Below are positions 10,052-18,520 of a DNA stretch of 64,000 nt, one piece after another (position 1 is the stretch's first letter; every line of letters begins with the position of its first letter). Position numbers and translations under genes: made by a program. Under the pieces are notes generated by a model that saw only the letters and a list, made by a program, of their open reading frames with translations, did no database searches and was not told the origin of the DNA. The stretch comes from Schlegelella_A sp965246805 (GTDB taxonomy: Bacteria; Pseudomonadota; Gammaproteobacteria; Burkholderiales; Burkholderiaceae_C), in assembly GCA_965246805.1 (NCBI GenBank), contig CBDFFO010000003.1:124001-188000 (forward strand), given 5' to 3'.

Positions 10052-10419
10052 GGGCTTCCCGGTTCGAGTTCATCCCGCTTCGCCATCTTGCGCGCCGCGA
10101 ATTCCTCGAGGCCCGACTGTCCTTCGCGACGTTCCAGTTCGGCGAGCACGTCGGCCGGGCTGAGGCCGAAGCGATCGAGCGCGATCATCGTGTGGAACCA
10201 CAGATCGGCGACCTCGGCGACGATGGCCTTCGGCGCACCGTCCTTGCACGCCATGACGACCTCGGTCGCTTCTTCGCCGATCTTCTTCAAGACCGCGTCG
10301 TCGCCTTTCGCGCTGAGGCGCGCGACATAGCTCGACACCGGATCGCCGCCCTTGCGCTCGGCAATCACCGCCGCGAGCCGTGCCAGCGTGTCGTTACCGT
10401 TGCGTGCGAACTCGCTCAT
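10048..10419 (-). CDS. hisE: Phosphoribosyl-ATP diphosphatase
   Basis: A 123-residue MazG-like hydrolase for the second step of histidine synthesis, converting phosphoribosyl-ATP to phosphoribosyl-AMP. The metal-binding helices KKIGEEATEVVMA and EVADLWFH are intact. Starts 8 nt after the hisI stop, so the two act as neighbouring enzymes in one operon, replacing the fused HisIE of enterobacteria. Confidence 0.96.
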   Translation of the reverse strand: MSEFARNGNDTLARLAAVIAERKGGDPVSSYVARLSAKGDDAVLKKIGEEATEVVMACKDGAPKAIVAEVADLWFHTMIALDRFGLSPADVLAELERREGQSGLEEFAARKMAKRDELEPGSP

Positions 10420-10426
10420 CGACCAA

Positions 10427-10828
10427 TCATGGTTTGTAAATGTGTGCGGGGTCTTTTAGCACCGGATCGACGTCGTGCCAGACGCCATCGTCGAGCCGCC
10501 GATAAAAGCATGCATGCCGACCGGTGTGGCACGCGATCGACGGTTCGCCGTCGCCTGCGCCGAGCTGCTCGACCTTCAACAACACCACGTCGCCATCGCA
10601 ATCGAGCCGCACCTCGCGCACCTTCTGCACGTGCCCACTGCTCTCGCCCTTGCGCCACAAGCGGGCGCGCGAGCGGCTGAAGTAGACGGCCTCGCCGAGC
10701 TCGGCCGTTTGCGCCAGGGCCTCGTGGTTCATGTAGGCGAACATCAGCACGTCGTTGCTGCCGACCTCCTGCGCGATCACCGGCACAAGGCCTTGCGCGT
10801 CCCACTTCACGTCTTCGAGCCAGTTCAT
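10427..10828 (-). CDS. hisI: Phosphoribosyl-AMP cyclohydrolase
   Basis: A 133-residue zinc enzyme that opens the purine ring in the third step of histidine synthesis. Signatures are MFAYMNHEAL, YFSRSRARLWRKGESSGH, the DCDGD metal motif and ACHTGRHACFY with its zinc cysteines. ATG 10828 gives the standard N-terminus. The gene that normally precedes hisI in this group, hisF, is absent; mutT ends 32 nt upstream instead. Confidence 0.96.
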   Translation of the reverse strand: MNWLEDVKWDAQGLVPVIAQEVGSNDVLMFAYMNHEALAQTAELGEAVYFSRSRARLWRKGESSGHVQKVREVRLDCDGDVVLLKVEQLGAGDGEPSIACHTGRHACFYRRLDDGVWHDVDPVLKDPAHIYKP

Positions 10829-10860
10829 GCGAACCAGTGTAGCGGCGGGGCAGCCGCTGC

Positions 10861-11307
10861 TCAGGCGAGGGCTTGGGTGGCGCCGGCGAAGCCGCGCTCC
10901 TCGGCGATCCGGGCCAGCACCGGCACGGCACCCGGCAGGACCGGCGCCACCTCGACTGGCAAGGTCTGCCAGCGCATGGCCTGGCGCTCGCGCATCTCGA
11001 ACGCGCCGGTCCAGCGGCGCACCTTGCAAAAGTGCAGCCGGACCCGCGCATGCGGGTAGTCGACGATCGATTGGTGCCAGCGTTCGATCGCGCCGGGGCC
11101 GCCGTCGACCTCGATGCCCAGCTCTTCGCGAAGCTCGCGCCGGAGCGCGGCCTCGACGGACTCGCCCGGCTCGAACTTGCCACCCGGGAACTCCCAGTAG
11201 CCGGCGTAGACCTTGCCATCGGGTCGCGAGGTCATCAGGAAGCGGTCGTCGCCATCGAAGAGGATGCCGACCGCGACATCGACCGGCGTGCGCGCCTGTT
11301 CGCTCAC
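10861..11307 (-). CDS. mutT: Nudix hydrolase, MutT-type 8-oxo-dGTP diphosphatase
   Basis: A 148-residue Nudix protein that should remove oxidised guanine nucleotides from the pool. The complete Nudix box (GGKFEPGESVEAALRREL followed by REELGI) covers about residues 42-64, and the WEFPGGK lead-in is typical of MutT. Start codon GTG 11307 overlaps the stop of the DUF815 ATPase as GTGA, indicating coupling. A role on another nucleotide cannot be excluded from sequence. Confidence 0.88.
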   Translation of the reverse strand: MSEQARTPVDVAVGILFDGDDRFLMTSRPDGKVYAGYWEFPGGKFEPGESVEAALRRELREELGIEVDGGPGAIERWHQSIVDYPHARVRLHFCKVRRWTGAFEMRERQAMRWQTLPVEVAPVLPGAVPVLARIAEERGFAGATQALA

Positions 11308-12191
11308 GTCGCTCGCGTCGGGTGGCGCCCCGAGTGGTCACGCGCGAACTGGTAAGCGACGCGACCCGAGCGCGAGCCGCGTTCGAGCGCCCACACGAGG
11401 GCTTCGGCACGCGCCCCGGAGATCGCCTCGGCGTCGGCTCCGAAATGGCGCAGCCAGGTGTCGACGATCGCGAGGTACTCGTCCTGCCCGAACGGATAGA
11501 AGCTCAGCCAGAGGCCGAACCGGTCACTCAGCGAGACCTTCTCCTCGGTGGCTTCGCCGGGGTGCACCTCGCCATCGTCGGTGTGGCGATAGGCGAGGTT
11601 CTCGGCCATCGTCTCCGGCAACAGGTGGCGGCGGTTGCTGGTGGCGTACACGAGCAGGTTGTCGGAGGTCTGCGCGATCGAACCGTCGAGGATCGACTTC
11701 AGTTCCTTGTAGCCGCGCTCGCCGGCATCGAAGCTCAGGTCGTCGCAGAACACGATGAATCGCTCGGGCCGGTCGGCGATCAGATCGACGATGTCGGGCA
11801 GGTCGATCAGGTCGGTCTTGTCGACCTCGATCAGCCGCAGCCCACGCTCGGCGAAGGCATTGAGGCAGGCCTTGATCAACGAGCTCTTGCCGGTGCCGCG
11901 GGCGCCTGTGAGCAACACGTTGTTGGCGCCCAGACCGTCGACAAACTGTTCGGTGTTGCGCACGAGACGCGCCTTTTGCGTGTCGACCTCCACGATGGCA
12001 TCGAGCGCGATCTGCCCCGCATGTCGCACCGGCTCGATCTCGCCCGAGCTGCCGCGCTTGCGATAACGGAACGCGATGGCGGCCGACCAGTCGGGCGCTT
12101 TCGGCGCGTGCGGCAGCGACGCCTCCAGCCGGTCGAGCACGGTTTCGGCACGCGCCAAGAGGTGCAACAGCGGATCGGGCGGCAGGCTCAT
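11304..12191 (-). CDS. DUF815 family AAA ATPase
   Basis: A 295-residue ATPase. Walker A is GARGTGKSS (about residues 95-103), Walker B is FIVFCDDLSF, and ATSNRRHL is a sensor-like segment. The family is widespread and of unknown role; in Betaproteobacteria I recall it between argJ and mutT. Coupled to mutT by a 4-nt overlap. Confidence 0.88.
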   Translation of the reverse strand: MSLPPDPLLHLLARAETVLDRLEASLPHAPKAPDWSAAIAFRYRKRGSSGEIEPVRHAGQIALDAIVEVDTQKARLVRNTEQFVDGLGANNVLLTGARGTGKSSLIKACLNAFAERGLRLIEVDKTDLIDLPDIVDLIADRPERFIVFCDDLSFDAGERGYKELKSILDGSIAQTSDNLLVYATSNRRHLLPETMAENLAYRHTDDGEVHPGEATEEKVSLSDRFGLWLSFYPFGQDEYLAIVDTWLRHFGADAEAISGARAEALVWALERGSRSGRVAYQFARDHSGRHPTRAT

Positions 12192-12230
12192 GCGAAGGAA
12201 CTCGTCATCGAGGCAGTGTAGAGGCGCACC

Positions 12231-12920
12231 TCAATCGATCGCGACCTGGCTGGCGTGGCGCGCGATGCGCACTTCGGCCACCGACTCGTCGGTGATCGGG
12301 AACACGCGATCGCCCGCCGCGGGCCGGATCGGGTGCATCCCGGTGAAGGCACCGAACGCCGGCAACACGCCGACGTCGTCGCCGAACCAGTAGCACGCCA
12401 ACCGCAGGTGGTCGTGGGCGCGGCCGCCCAGGTGAATGCACGGGTGCAGGTGACCGGCGAGCGCGTAGCGGCCCGGCACGCGCGTCGGGTGGTGGCAGAA
12501 CGCGAGGCCGTGGAGGCCGTCGAGCGCATGCGGTTCATCGACGACGCGCACGTCGAGGTGCCTGGGCGGGTCGCCGGCACGGTCGTCGTGGTTGCCGCGG
12601 ACGAGGACGAGTTCCAGCGCGGGCAACGCGGCGCGCCAGGCGGTGACACTGGCGATCGTCGCGGCCGCGTGCGACCGTGCCGAATGCAGGAAGTCGCCGA
12701 GGAACACGACGCGGCGCGCACCCACGCGCTCGACCAGCGCCGCGAGCCGGTTCAACGTTTCGGTCGTGGTGCCGCGCGGCACTGGCACGCCGAACGCGCG
12801 AAACGTCACGGCCTTGCCGATGTGCGCATCGGCGACCATCAACGTCCGACTGGCCGCCGCGTAGATCGCCTTTTCCGGCAACAGCGTCAATGCCTGGCCG
12901 CCGGCCAGGATGGTCGTCAT
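12231..12920 (-). CDS. pdeM: PdeM-like calcineurin-type metallophosphoesterase
   Basis: A 229-residue phosphoesterase. All metal motifs are visible in order: DAHIG, GDFLHS, GNHDD and GHLHPC. The layout fits the ligase-associated DNA damage response endonuclease PdeM, which elsewhere sits with an ATP-dependent DNA ligase, an exonuclease and a helicase. None of those partners is nearby, so the role in DNA repair is inferred from resemblance only. It lies 39 nt upstream of the DUF815 gene and 35 nt downstream of slmA. Confidence 0.75.
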   Translation of the reverse strand: MTTILAGGQALTLLPEKAIYAAASRTLMVADAHIGKAVTFRAFGVPVPRGTTTETLNRLAALVERVGARRVVFLGDFLHSARSHAAATIASVTAWRAALPALELVLVRGNHDDRAGDPPRHLDVRVVDEPHALDGLHGLAFCHHPTRVPGRYALAGHLHPCIHLGGRAHDHLRLACYWFGDDVGVLPAFGAFTGMHPIRPAAGDRVFPITDESVAEVRIARHASQVAID

Positions 12921-12955
12921 CGAAGCACCGTCACCTCAAAGTCGCCGTCGCCGGT

Positions 12956-13666
12956 TCAGCCGACGAACAGACGAAGCGCCACGTCGAGGTGTTCGGTCGG
13001 GCTGCGCTTGAAGCCGGACCGTGCGAAGCGCTGCAGCCGGCCGACCGCGAACGCGGTGAGTACCGACGCCTGCGCGTTCGCATCCACCGTCGGCGTGCTC
13101 GAGGCTTTCGTTTCCGAGATCGCACGCAGGCTCTGCCGCAGTTGCGACTCGATCCGTTCGAAGAACTGGTTCATGCGCGTCACGAGGCGTTCGTTCTCGA
13201 AGACGAGTGCGTCGCCGACCATCACGCGCGTCATGCCGCGGTTCTTCTCGCCGAACTGCAGCAGCACGCTCAGCACCTTGTAGACCTGCACCGACGGGTC
13301 GGCTTCGCGCTCGGCGATCTGGTTGATGAGGGTGAAGACGCTCTGTTCGACGAATTCGATCAGCCCCTCGAACATCTGCGCCTTGCTCGCGAAGTGTCGG
13401 TAGAGCGCCGCTTCCGAGACTTCCAGGCGGGCGGCGAGCGCGGCAGTGGTGATGCGATCGGCGCCCGGTTCCTCGAGCATCGCGGCCAGCGTCTGCAGGA
13501 TCTGGACGCGACGTTCGCCGGGCTTGGGGCGCTTGCGCACCGGCACCGGCCCGGCGCCCGGCTTGTGCGTGATCGAGAGGGCGTCAAAGCCGCTCGGCTC
13601 GACGGCGTCGGCCGCGTCGTCGTCGGTCGACAGGTCGGCGGAAGGCGGATCAGAAGGAAGCGTCAT
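12956..13666 (-). CDS. slmA: TetR-family nucleoid occlusion factor SlmA-like regulator
   Basis: A 236-residue DNA-binding protein. A disordered acidic N-terminus (about residues 1-45) precedes a TetR helix-turn-helix (about 50-100, with TTAALAARLEVSEAALYRHF) and an effector/dimer domain. SlmA binds chromosomal sites and blocks FtsZ assembly over unsegregated DNA. Downstream position behind argB and the HAD nucleotidase supports SlmA rather than another TetR. ATG 13666 overlaps the nucleotidase stop by 4 nt. Confidence 0.85.
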   Translation of the reverse strand: MTLPSDPPSADLSTDDDAADAVEPSGFDALSITHKPGAGPVPVRKRPKPGERRVQILQTLAAMLEEPGADRITTAALAARLEVSEAALYRHFASKAQMFEGLIEFVEQSVFTLINQIAEREADPSVQVYKVLSVLLQFGEKNRGMTRVMVGDALVFENERLVTRMNQFFERIESQLRQSLRAISETKASSTPTVDANAQASVLTAFAVGRLQRFARSGFKRSPTEHLDVALRLFVG

Positions 13667-14436
13667 CGCGGACCAGGCAGCTCTCGAAGCGAGCGAATTT
13701 TCGCATAGACGTAAGCCGGCTTCGGGCAGCGGCGGACCGAACCGGGCTCGCGGCGACCGGCGTTGTCGGGCAGGTGCCGACGCGAGCCGAGAAAGCGGCC
13801 GCCGAGGTAGCGCTGCATCCACACGGTGCGCATGCCGACACCACGCGCCGACTTCTGATGCTCGAGCGTGTCCTCGACAAGCACGCAGCGGCTCGGCGGC
13901 GCTTTCAGGCGTGCGCACAGGCGCCTGAACATCCGGGCGTCGGGCTTGGGCCGATGCTGGCCGAACATCGTCATGTCTTCGATCGTGAAGATGCCGTCGA
14001 AGCAGTGCGTGAGGTCGAGCGTGTCGAGCACGCGCATCGCGTACGCGCGCGGCGCGTTCGTGAGGATGTACTTGCGGCCCTTCAGCCGCATCAGCATCGC
14101 GCGGTCGTGTGAACTGGTGCGCAGCCGTTCTTCGAGCCCCGGCAGACGATGCGTCTCCTCTAGGAAGTGCGCGGCGCGCACGCCGTGATGGCGCACGAGC
14201 CCGATCATCGTCGCGCCATAGCGCGAGAAGTAGCGCGCGCCGAGGGCGTGCGCTTCGGGCGCCGGCAGGCCGACGTGCTCGGCGATGTATTCGCCCATCG
14301 CCTGCCCGGTCGGGCCAAACGCGGCATGGCTCGCGTCGTGAAGCGTGTTGTCGAGGTCGAAAAGCCAGATGGTTTCGGGGCGGATGTTTTCAGCGCGGTG
14401 CTTGGCCCCGCCGGTGGATCGCGGAGCGCTCGCCAC
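13663..14436 (-). CDS. Pyrimidine 5'-nucleotidase, HAD superfamily
   Basis: A 257-residue haloacid dehalogenase-like phosphatase. The nucleophile motif is FDLDNTLHD near residue 26, motif II is ILTNAPR, and motif III/IV is KPDARMF followed by VLVEDTLEH. These resemble Sdt1-type pyrimidine 5'-nucleotidases. The C-terminal 40 residues are basic and poorly conserved in appearance. GTG 14436 directly abuts the argB TAA stop, so translation is probably coupled. Confidence 0.82.
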   Translation of the reverse strand: MASAPRSTGGAKHRAENIRPETIWLFDLDNTLHDASHAAFGPTGQAMGEYIAEHVGLPAPEAHALGARYFSRYGATMIGLVRHHGVRAAHFLEETHRLPGLEERLRTSSHDRAMLMRLKGRKYILTNAPRAYAMRVLDTLDLTHCFDGIFTIEDMTMFGQHRPKPDARMFRRLCARLKAPPSRCVLVEDTLEHQKSARGVGMRTVWMQRYLGGRFLGSRRHLPDNAGRREPGSVRRCPKPAYVYAKIRSLRELPGPR

Positions 14437-15402
14437 TTATCTGGAACGGATCATGGTGCCGTAGGCCTGATCGGTCAGCACCTCTAGCAGCATCGCATGC
14501 GGCACGCGGCCGTCGATGATGTGCACGGTGTTGACGCCGTTCTTCGCCGCGTCGAGCGCCGACTCGATCTTCGGCAGCATGCCGCCCGAGATGGTGCCGT
14601 CGGCGAACAGCTCGTCGATCTCGCGCGCGGAGAGGTCGGTGAGCAGCTTGCCGGCCTTGTCGAGCACGCCGGGCGTGTTGGTGAGCATCATCAGCTTCTC
14701 GGCCTTCAACACCTCGGCGAGCTTGCCGGCCACCACGTCGGCGTTGATGTTGTAGTTCTCGTTGTCGGCGCCAAAGCCGAGCGGCGAGATGACGGGAATG
14801 AACTGGTCGTCTTGCAGGGCCATCACGACGCTCGGGTCGATCGATTCGATCTGGCCGACCTGGCCGACGTCGTGCACCTTGGTCGGGTCGTCGCGATCGG
14901 TCATGCGCAGCTTCTTCGCACGGATCAGGCCGCCGTCGCGGCCCGTCAGCCCCACGGCCTTGCCGCCCGCCACGTTGATCAGGCCGACGATGTCCTGCTG
15001 CACCTGGCCGGCGAGCACCCACTCGACGACCTCCATCGTCTCTTCATCGGTCACGCGCATGCCTTGAATGAACTCGCCCTTCTTGCCGAGCCGATTCAAC
15101 GCCTCCTCGATCTGCGGCCCGCCGCCATGCACCACCACCGGGTTCATGCCGACCAGCTTCAACAGCACCACGTCTTCGGCGAAGTCTTGTTGCAGGGCCG
15201 GGTCGGTCATCGCGTTGCCGCCGTACTTGATGACGATGGTCTTGCCGTGGAAGCGTCGGATGTACGGCAGCGCCTGCGCCAGGATCTCCGCCTTGTCGCG
15301 CGGCGAGATGTGGCCCAGGTCGGGAGTGCCGGCCGCTGGCGGGCTCGCGACCGCACGCCCGGTGGACGTCGCGGCGGGGTTGTCGGCAGGGGCGTCGGAC
15401 AT
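14437..15402 (-). CDS. argB: Acetylglutamate kinase
   Basis: A 321-residue amino-acid kinase phosphorylating N-acetylglutamate, second step of arginine synthesis. Signatures are VIKYGGNAM and VHGGGPQIE, and the C-terminal TISGGMLPKI segment. An Ala/Pro-rich extension of about 30 residues precedes the core. ATG 15402 is supported by GGAAGA 8 nt upstream. First gene of an argB-nucleotidase-slmA operon, divergent from an FAD oxidoreductase with 100 bp between. Confidence 0.96.
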   Translation of the reverse strand: MSDAPADNPAATSTGRAVASPPAAGTPDLGHISPRDKAEILAQALPYIRRFHGKTIVIKYGGNAMTDPALQQDFAEDVVLLKLVGMNPVVVHGGGPQIEEALNRLGKKGEFIQGMRVTDEETMEVVEWVLAGQVQQDIVGLINVAGGKAVGLTGRDGGLIRAKKLRMTDRDDPTKVHDVGQVGQIESIDPSVVMALQDDQFIPVISPLGFGADNENYNINADVVAGKLAEVLKAEKLMMLTNTPGVLDKAGKLLTDLSAREIDELFADGTISGGMLPKIESALDAAKNGVNTVHIIDGRVPHAMLLEVLTDQAYGTMIRSR

Positions 15403-15502
15403 GACCGGGTCTTCCTTCGGATGGGAACTCGCGGCGGGGCCGAGGGCGTCGGAATCGTACACTTTGACCTCGCATCTTTCGTGTGCCTTCGCAGCAGGGA
15501 CC

Positions 15503-16900
15503 ATGCCCCCTCCCATTCACGAACCCGCCCGCGCGACCGAGGTGTTCGGTGAGTACGACGTCGTCGTGCTCGGCGGCGGGCCCGCGGGCATCATGGCGGC
15601 CACCGCCGCGGCGCGTGGCGGCGCCGGCGTCCTGCTGGTCGAGCGCTACGGCTTTCTCGGCGGCATGGGCACCGCTGCCGGCGTCACCAACTTCTGCGGC
15701 CTGCACGCGAACGTGTACGGCCAGATCCGGCAAGTGGTGCACGGCCTCGCCGACGAGCTGCTCGAGCGCATGCGTGCGCTCGACGGCCTCAACGCGCCTC
15801 ACCTCATCTTCGGCAAGATCGCCGCGCAGGCCTACGACATGTCGGCGTTCAAGTGCGCGGCCGATGCGCTGCTCGGCGATGCCGGCGTCGAGATGCTGTT
15901 CCATGCACTCGGCGTCGGCGTGACGAAAGCCGAAAACGGGCGCCTCGTCGCCGCGTTGTTCGAGACCAAGAGCGGACGCGTCGCGGTGCGTGGCCGCGTC
16001 TTCATCGATGCGTCGGGCGACGGTGATCTTGCCCAATGGGCCGGCGTGCCGATGGAAAAGGGCGACGAGCACGGCCACCTGCTCTACCCGACATTGATGT
16101 TCCGAGTCGGCAACGTCGATGCCGAACGGGCCGGTGCTGCGTGGCAAACCATCCCGCAACTGATGGACGATGCCGAGGCCTCGGGGGCGTTCAGCTTCCC
16201 GCGCCGCGGCGCGATCGTGCGGCCGCAAAAGCACGCCAACGAATGGCGCGTCAACGTCACGCAACTGAAAAATGCCGACGGCTCGGCCACCGACGGCACC
16301 GACGCGCGCTCGCTCAGCAGCGGCGAGCTCGAAGGTCGGCGCCAGATCGTCGACTACCTGGGCTTCCTGCGCGCGCGGGTGCCGGGTTTCGAAGCCGCGT
16401 ACGCCCTCGACATCGCGCCGCAGCTGGGCATCCGCGAGACGCGAAGGCTGGTCGCAGCGGCCATGCTCACCGGCGACCACGTGATCGATTGCGCCGACTT
16501 CGTAGACTCGATCGGCGTCAACGGCTGGCCGCTCGAGATGCATGTGGCCGGCACGGTCGAATGGCGTTGGCCGCCGATTCCGGCCTCGCGTGGCTTCAAC
16601 CAGTTGCCGTATCGGATGCTGCTGCCACGCGCGTCGTCGCATGGCGGCGCGAGCAACCTGCTGGTCGCCGGCCGTTGCGCCGGCATGACGCACGAAGGCC
16701 AGTCGGCTGCGCGCGTGTCGGGTGCTTGCTTCGTGATGGGCCAGGCCGCCGGCGCGGCGGCTGCGCTCGCGCTCGGTGCCGGCGACCGACCGCACGAGGT
16801 GTCGGTGGAGCGCCTTCAGGCGACGCTCGCCGAACAGGGCGCCTTCCTCGGCGACGGATCTCCCGCCAACTCGCCCGTGGTGTTCGCCAGCGCGGCGTGA
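15503..16900 (+). CDS. FAD-dependent oxidoreductase of unknown substrate
   Basis: A 465-residue flavoprotein. The N-terminal dinucleotide-binding motif VVLGGGPAGIMAA (about residues 20-32) binds FAD; DASGDGDLA near residue 172 and a C-terminal segment with CAGMTHEGQSAARVSG fit the FAD-dependent oxidoreductase group of Pfam FAD_oxidored. No signal peptide. ATG 15503 is preceded by AGGGA. Nothing near it hints at a pathway, so no substrate can be assigned. Confidence 0.85.
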   Translation: MPPPIHEPARATEVFGEYDVVVLGGGPAGIMAATAAARGGAGVLLVERYGFLGGMGTAAGVTNFCGLHANVYGQIRQVVHGLADELLERMRALDGLNAPHLIFGKIAAQAYDMSAFKCAADALLGDAGVEMLFHALGVGVTKAENGRLVAALFETKSGRVAVRGRVFIDASGDGDLAQWAGVPMEKGDEHGHLLYPTLMFRVGNVDAERAGAAWQTIPQLMDDAEASGAFSFPRRGAIVRPQKHANEWRVNVTQLKNADGSATDGTDARSLSSGELEGRRQIVDYLGFLRARVPGFEAAYALDIAPQLGIRETRRLVAAAMLTGDHVIDCADFVDSIGVNGWPLEMHVAGTVEWRWPPIPASRGFNQLPYRMLLPRASSHGGASNLLVAGRCAGMTHEGQSAARVSGACFVMGQAAGAAAALALGAGDRPHEVSVERLQATLAEQGAFLGDGSPANSPVVFASAA

Positions 16901-17005
16901 CGTCCGACCCTCGATCAACCCTTCTGGCAACGCTTCTGTAAGCTCGGCAGCGGCGTGGCGACTGAAAGATCGGCGTCACTGCCAATCACTGAACCGAGGT
17001 CATTC

Positions 17006-17776
17006 ATGAATCACTCTTCGTCCGACAACCACACGGTCGCCAGCACCCGCAAGCCGTTCGGTACCGCCACTGTGTGGGCGAGCGCAGCATTGCTCGCAGT
17101 GGCCGCTTTCCAGTACAGCATCAGCCACGCCGCCGAAGCGGCCGTGAAAATCCCGGCGCCAGCGTTCGACAGCGGCATGCCTGCACCGACCGGCAACCAG
17201 ACCGCTGTCTTCGCGGGCGGTTGCTTCTGGGGCATTCAGGGCGTGTTCCAGCACACGGCCGGCGTGGTCCAGGCGGTCTCGGGCTATGCGGGTGGCCAGA
17301 AGAGCACCGCCACATACGACATCGTCAGCAGCGGCACGACCGGCCATGCCGAATCGGTTCAGGTGACGTTCGACCCACGCAAGGTCTCGTACGGCAAGTT
17401 GCTGCAGATCTATTTCTCGGTCGCGCACGACCCGACCCAACTGAACCGCCAGACCCCCGACACCGGCACGCAGTACCGATCGGCGCTCTTCTACGTCGAC
17501 CCGGGCCAGAAGACGGTGGCCGAGCGCTACATCGCGCAACTCGATTCGGCCAAGGCCTATCGCGGAAAAATCGTCACGCAGGTCACGCCGCTCGCCGCCT
17601 TCTTTCCGGCGGAGGGCTACCACCAGGACTACCTGACGCTGCACCCCGAATCGGGCTACATCGCTCGTTACGACCTGCCGAAGATCGATAACCTCAAGGC
17701 GATGTTCCCGGAGCAGTATCGAGCCGACCCGGTGCTGGTGGTGGCGCGCAACTCGGCCATGGCGGGCAGCCACTGA
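17006..17776 (+). CDS. msrA: Peptide methionine sulfoxide reductase A, membrane-anchored or periplasmic
   Basis: A 256-residue MsrA that reduces the S-epimer of methionine sulfoxide. The catalytic motif GGCFWG has C73 as nucleophile, and GYAGG, HAESVQV and YHQDYL complete the fold. Unlike cytoplasmic MsrA it begins with a basic segment and a hydrophobic helix (about residues 21-42, ending SHAAEA), indicating export. ATG 17006 has GAGG 6 nt upstream. No msrB or other repair partner is adjacent. Confidence 0.93.
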   Translation: MNHSSSDNHTVASTRKPFGTATVWASAALLAVAAFQYSISHAAEAAVKIPAPAFDSGMPAPTGNQTAVFAGGCFWGIQGVFQHTAGVVQAVSGYAGGQKSTATYDIVSSGTTGHAESVQVTFDPRKVSYGKLLQIYFSVAHDPTQLNRQTPDTGTQYRSALFYVDPGQKTVAERYIAQLDSAKAYRGKIVTQVTPLAAFFPAEGYHQDYLTLHPESGYIARYDLPKIDNLKAMFPEQYRADPVLVVARNSAMAGSH

Positions 17777-17868
17777 GCGCCGGCAGCGCGGCGTCCATCG
17801 GCGCCGCCGCTCTGTCGCTCTTATAGTGGCGCGATCGCGCTGACCGCAACGCGACCACGGGAGACGTG

Positions 17869-18492
17869 ATGGCCACCGATTCGAACGACGGCGCGAAGCG
17901 CGGCAGCGAACGCAAGGCCGCACACCCCAGCGGTTTGTTCGAAAGCGAACTCGCTGGCTCGGTGCGCGAGTCGGCGCAACAGATCTGGCTTGCGGGCATG
18001 GGCGCATTTGCGAAGGCACAGGCCGAGGGCAAGAGCGTGTTCGAGGCGCTGGTGAAAGAAGGCACCTCGCTGCAACAGAAAACGCAGGCTGCGGCCGAAG
18101 AGCATTTCGGCGATGTCGCCGGAAAGATGAGCAGCGTCGCCAGCGAGGTCCAGGCGAAGGCGGGTCTGCAGTGGGGCAAGCTCGAGACGCTTTTCGAGGA
18201 GCGCACCGCGAAGGCGTTGCAGAAGCTGGGCGTTCCGTCGTCGAAAGACATGCAGGCCATGCAGGAACGCATCGATGCGTTGGCGGCCCGAATGGCCGCC
18301 GACCGCTCGTCGAGCAAGCCCGTGACGAAGCAGTCGACCGCCGAAACCAACGCGCCGCAACGGGCAGCGCCGCGCCAGAAGGCGGCGAAGACGACCGGGG
18401 CGAGCAAGGGCGTAGCTAAACACGCGACCGCCGCAAGGGTCACTGCCAAAACGCGTACCGCCCGCGCCGTGCCGTCGTCGAAGGTCAGGTGA
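17869..18492 (+). CDS. Phasin family protein (polyhydroxyalkanoate granule-associated, PhaF/PhaI-like)
   Basis: A 207-residue protein. The N-terminal half (about residues 20-130) is the phasin helix (QIWLAGMGAFAKAQAEGK), which coats polyester granules; a short coiled-coil segment follows. The C-terminal about 65 residues are Ala/Lys/Thr-rich with AAKTTG and AKTRTA, like the histone-like tail of PhaF that binds DNA. ATG 17869 has GGGAG upstream; an in-frame GTG precedes it immediately. A TATAGT hexamer at 17822-17827 could be its -10. Confidence 0.85.
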   Translation: MATDSNDGAKRGSERKAAHPSGLFESELAGSVRESAQQIWLAGMGAFAKAQAEGKSVFEALVKEGTSLQQKTQAAAEEHFGDVAGKMSSVASEVQAKAGLQWGKLETLFEERTAKALQKLGVPSSKDMQAMQERIDALAARMAADRSSSKPVTKQSTAETNAPQRAAPRQKAAKTTGASKGVAKHATAARVTAKTRTARAVPSSKVR

Positions 18493-18520
18493 TCTCGAAG
18501 GGCCCGGTCGGCACCGAGGT

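Noticed and set aside
15044..16930. Minus-strand open frame of 628 codons opposite the FAD oxidoreductase
   Set aside because: Runs through argB in another frame and has no domain; the plus strand shows an FAD motif.
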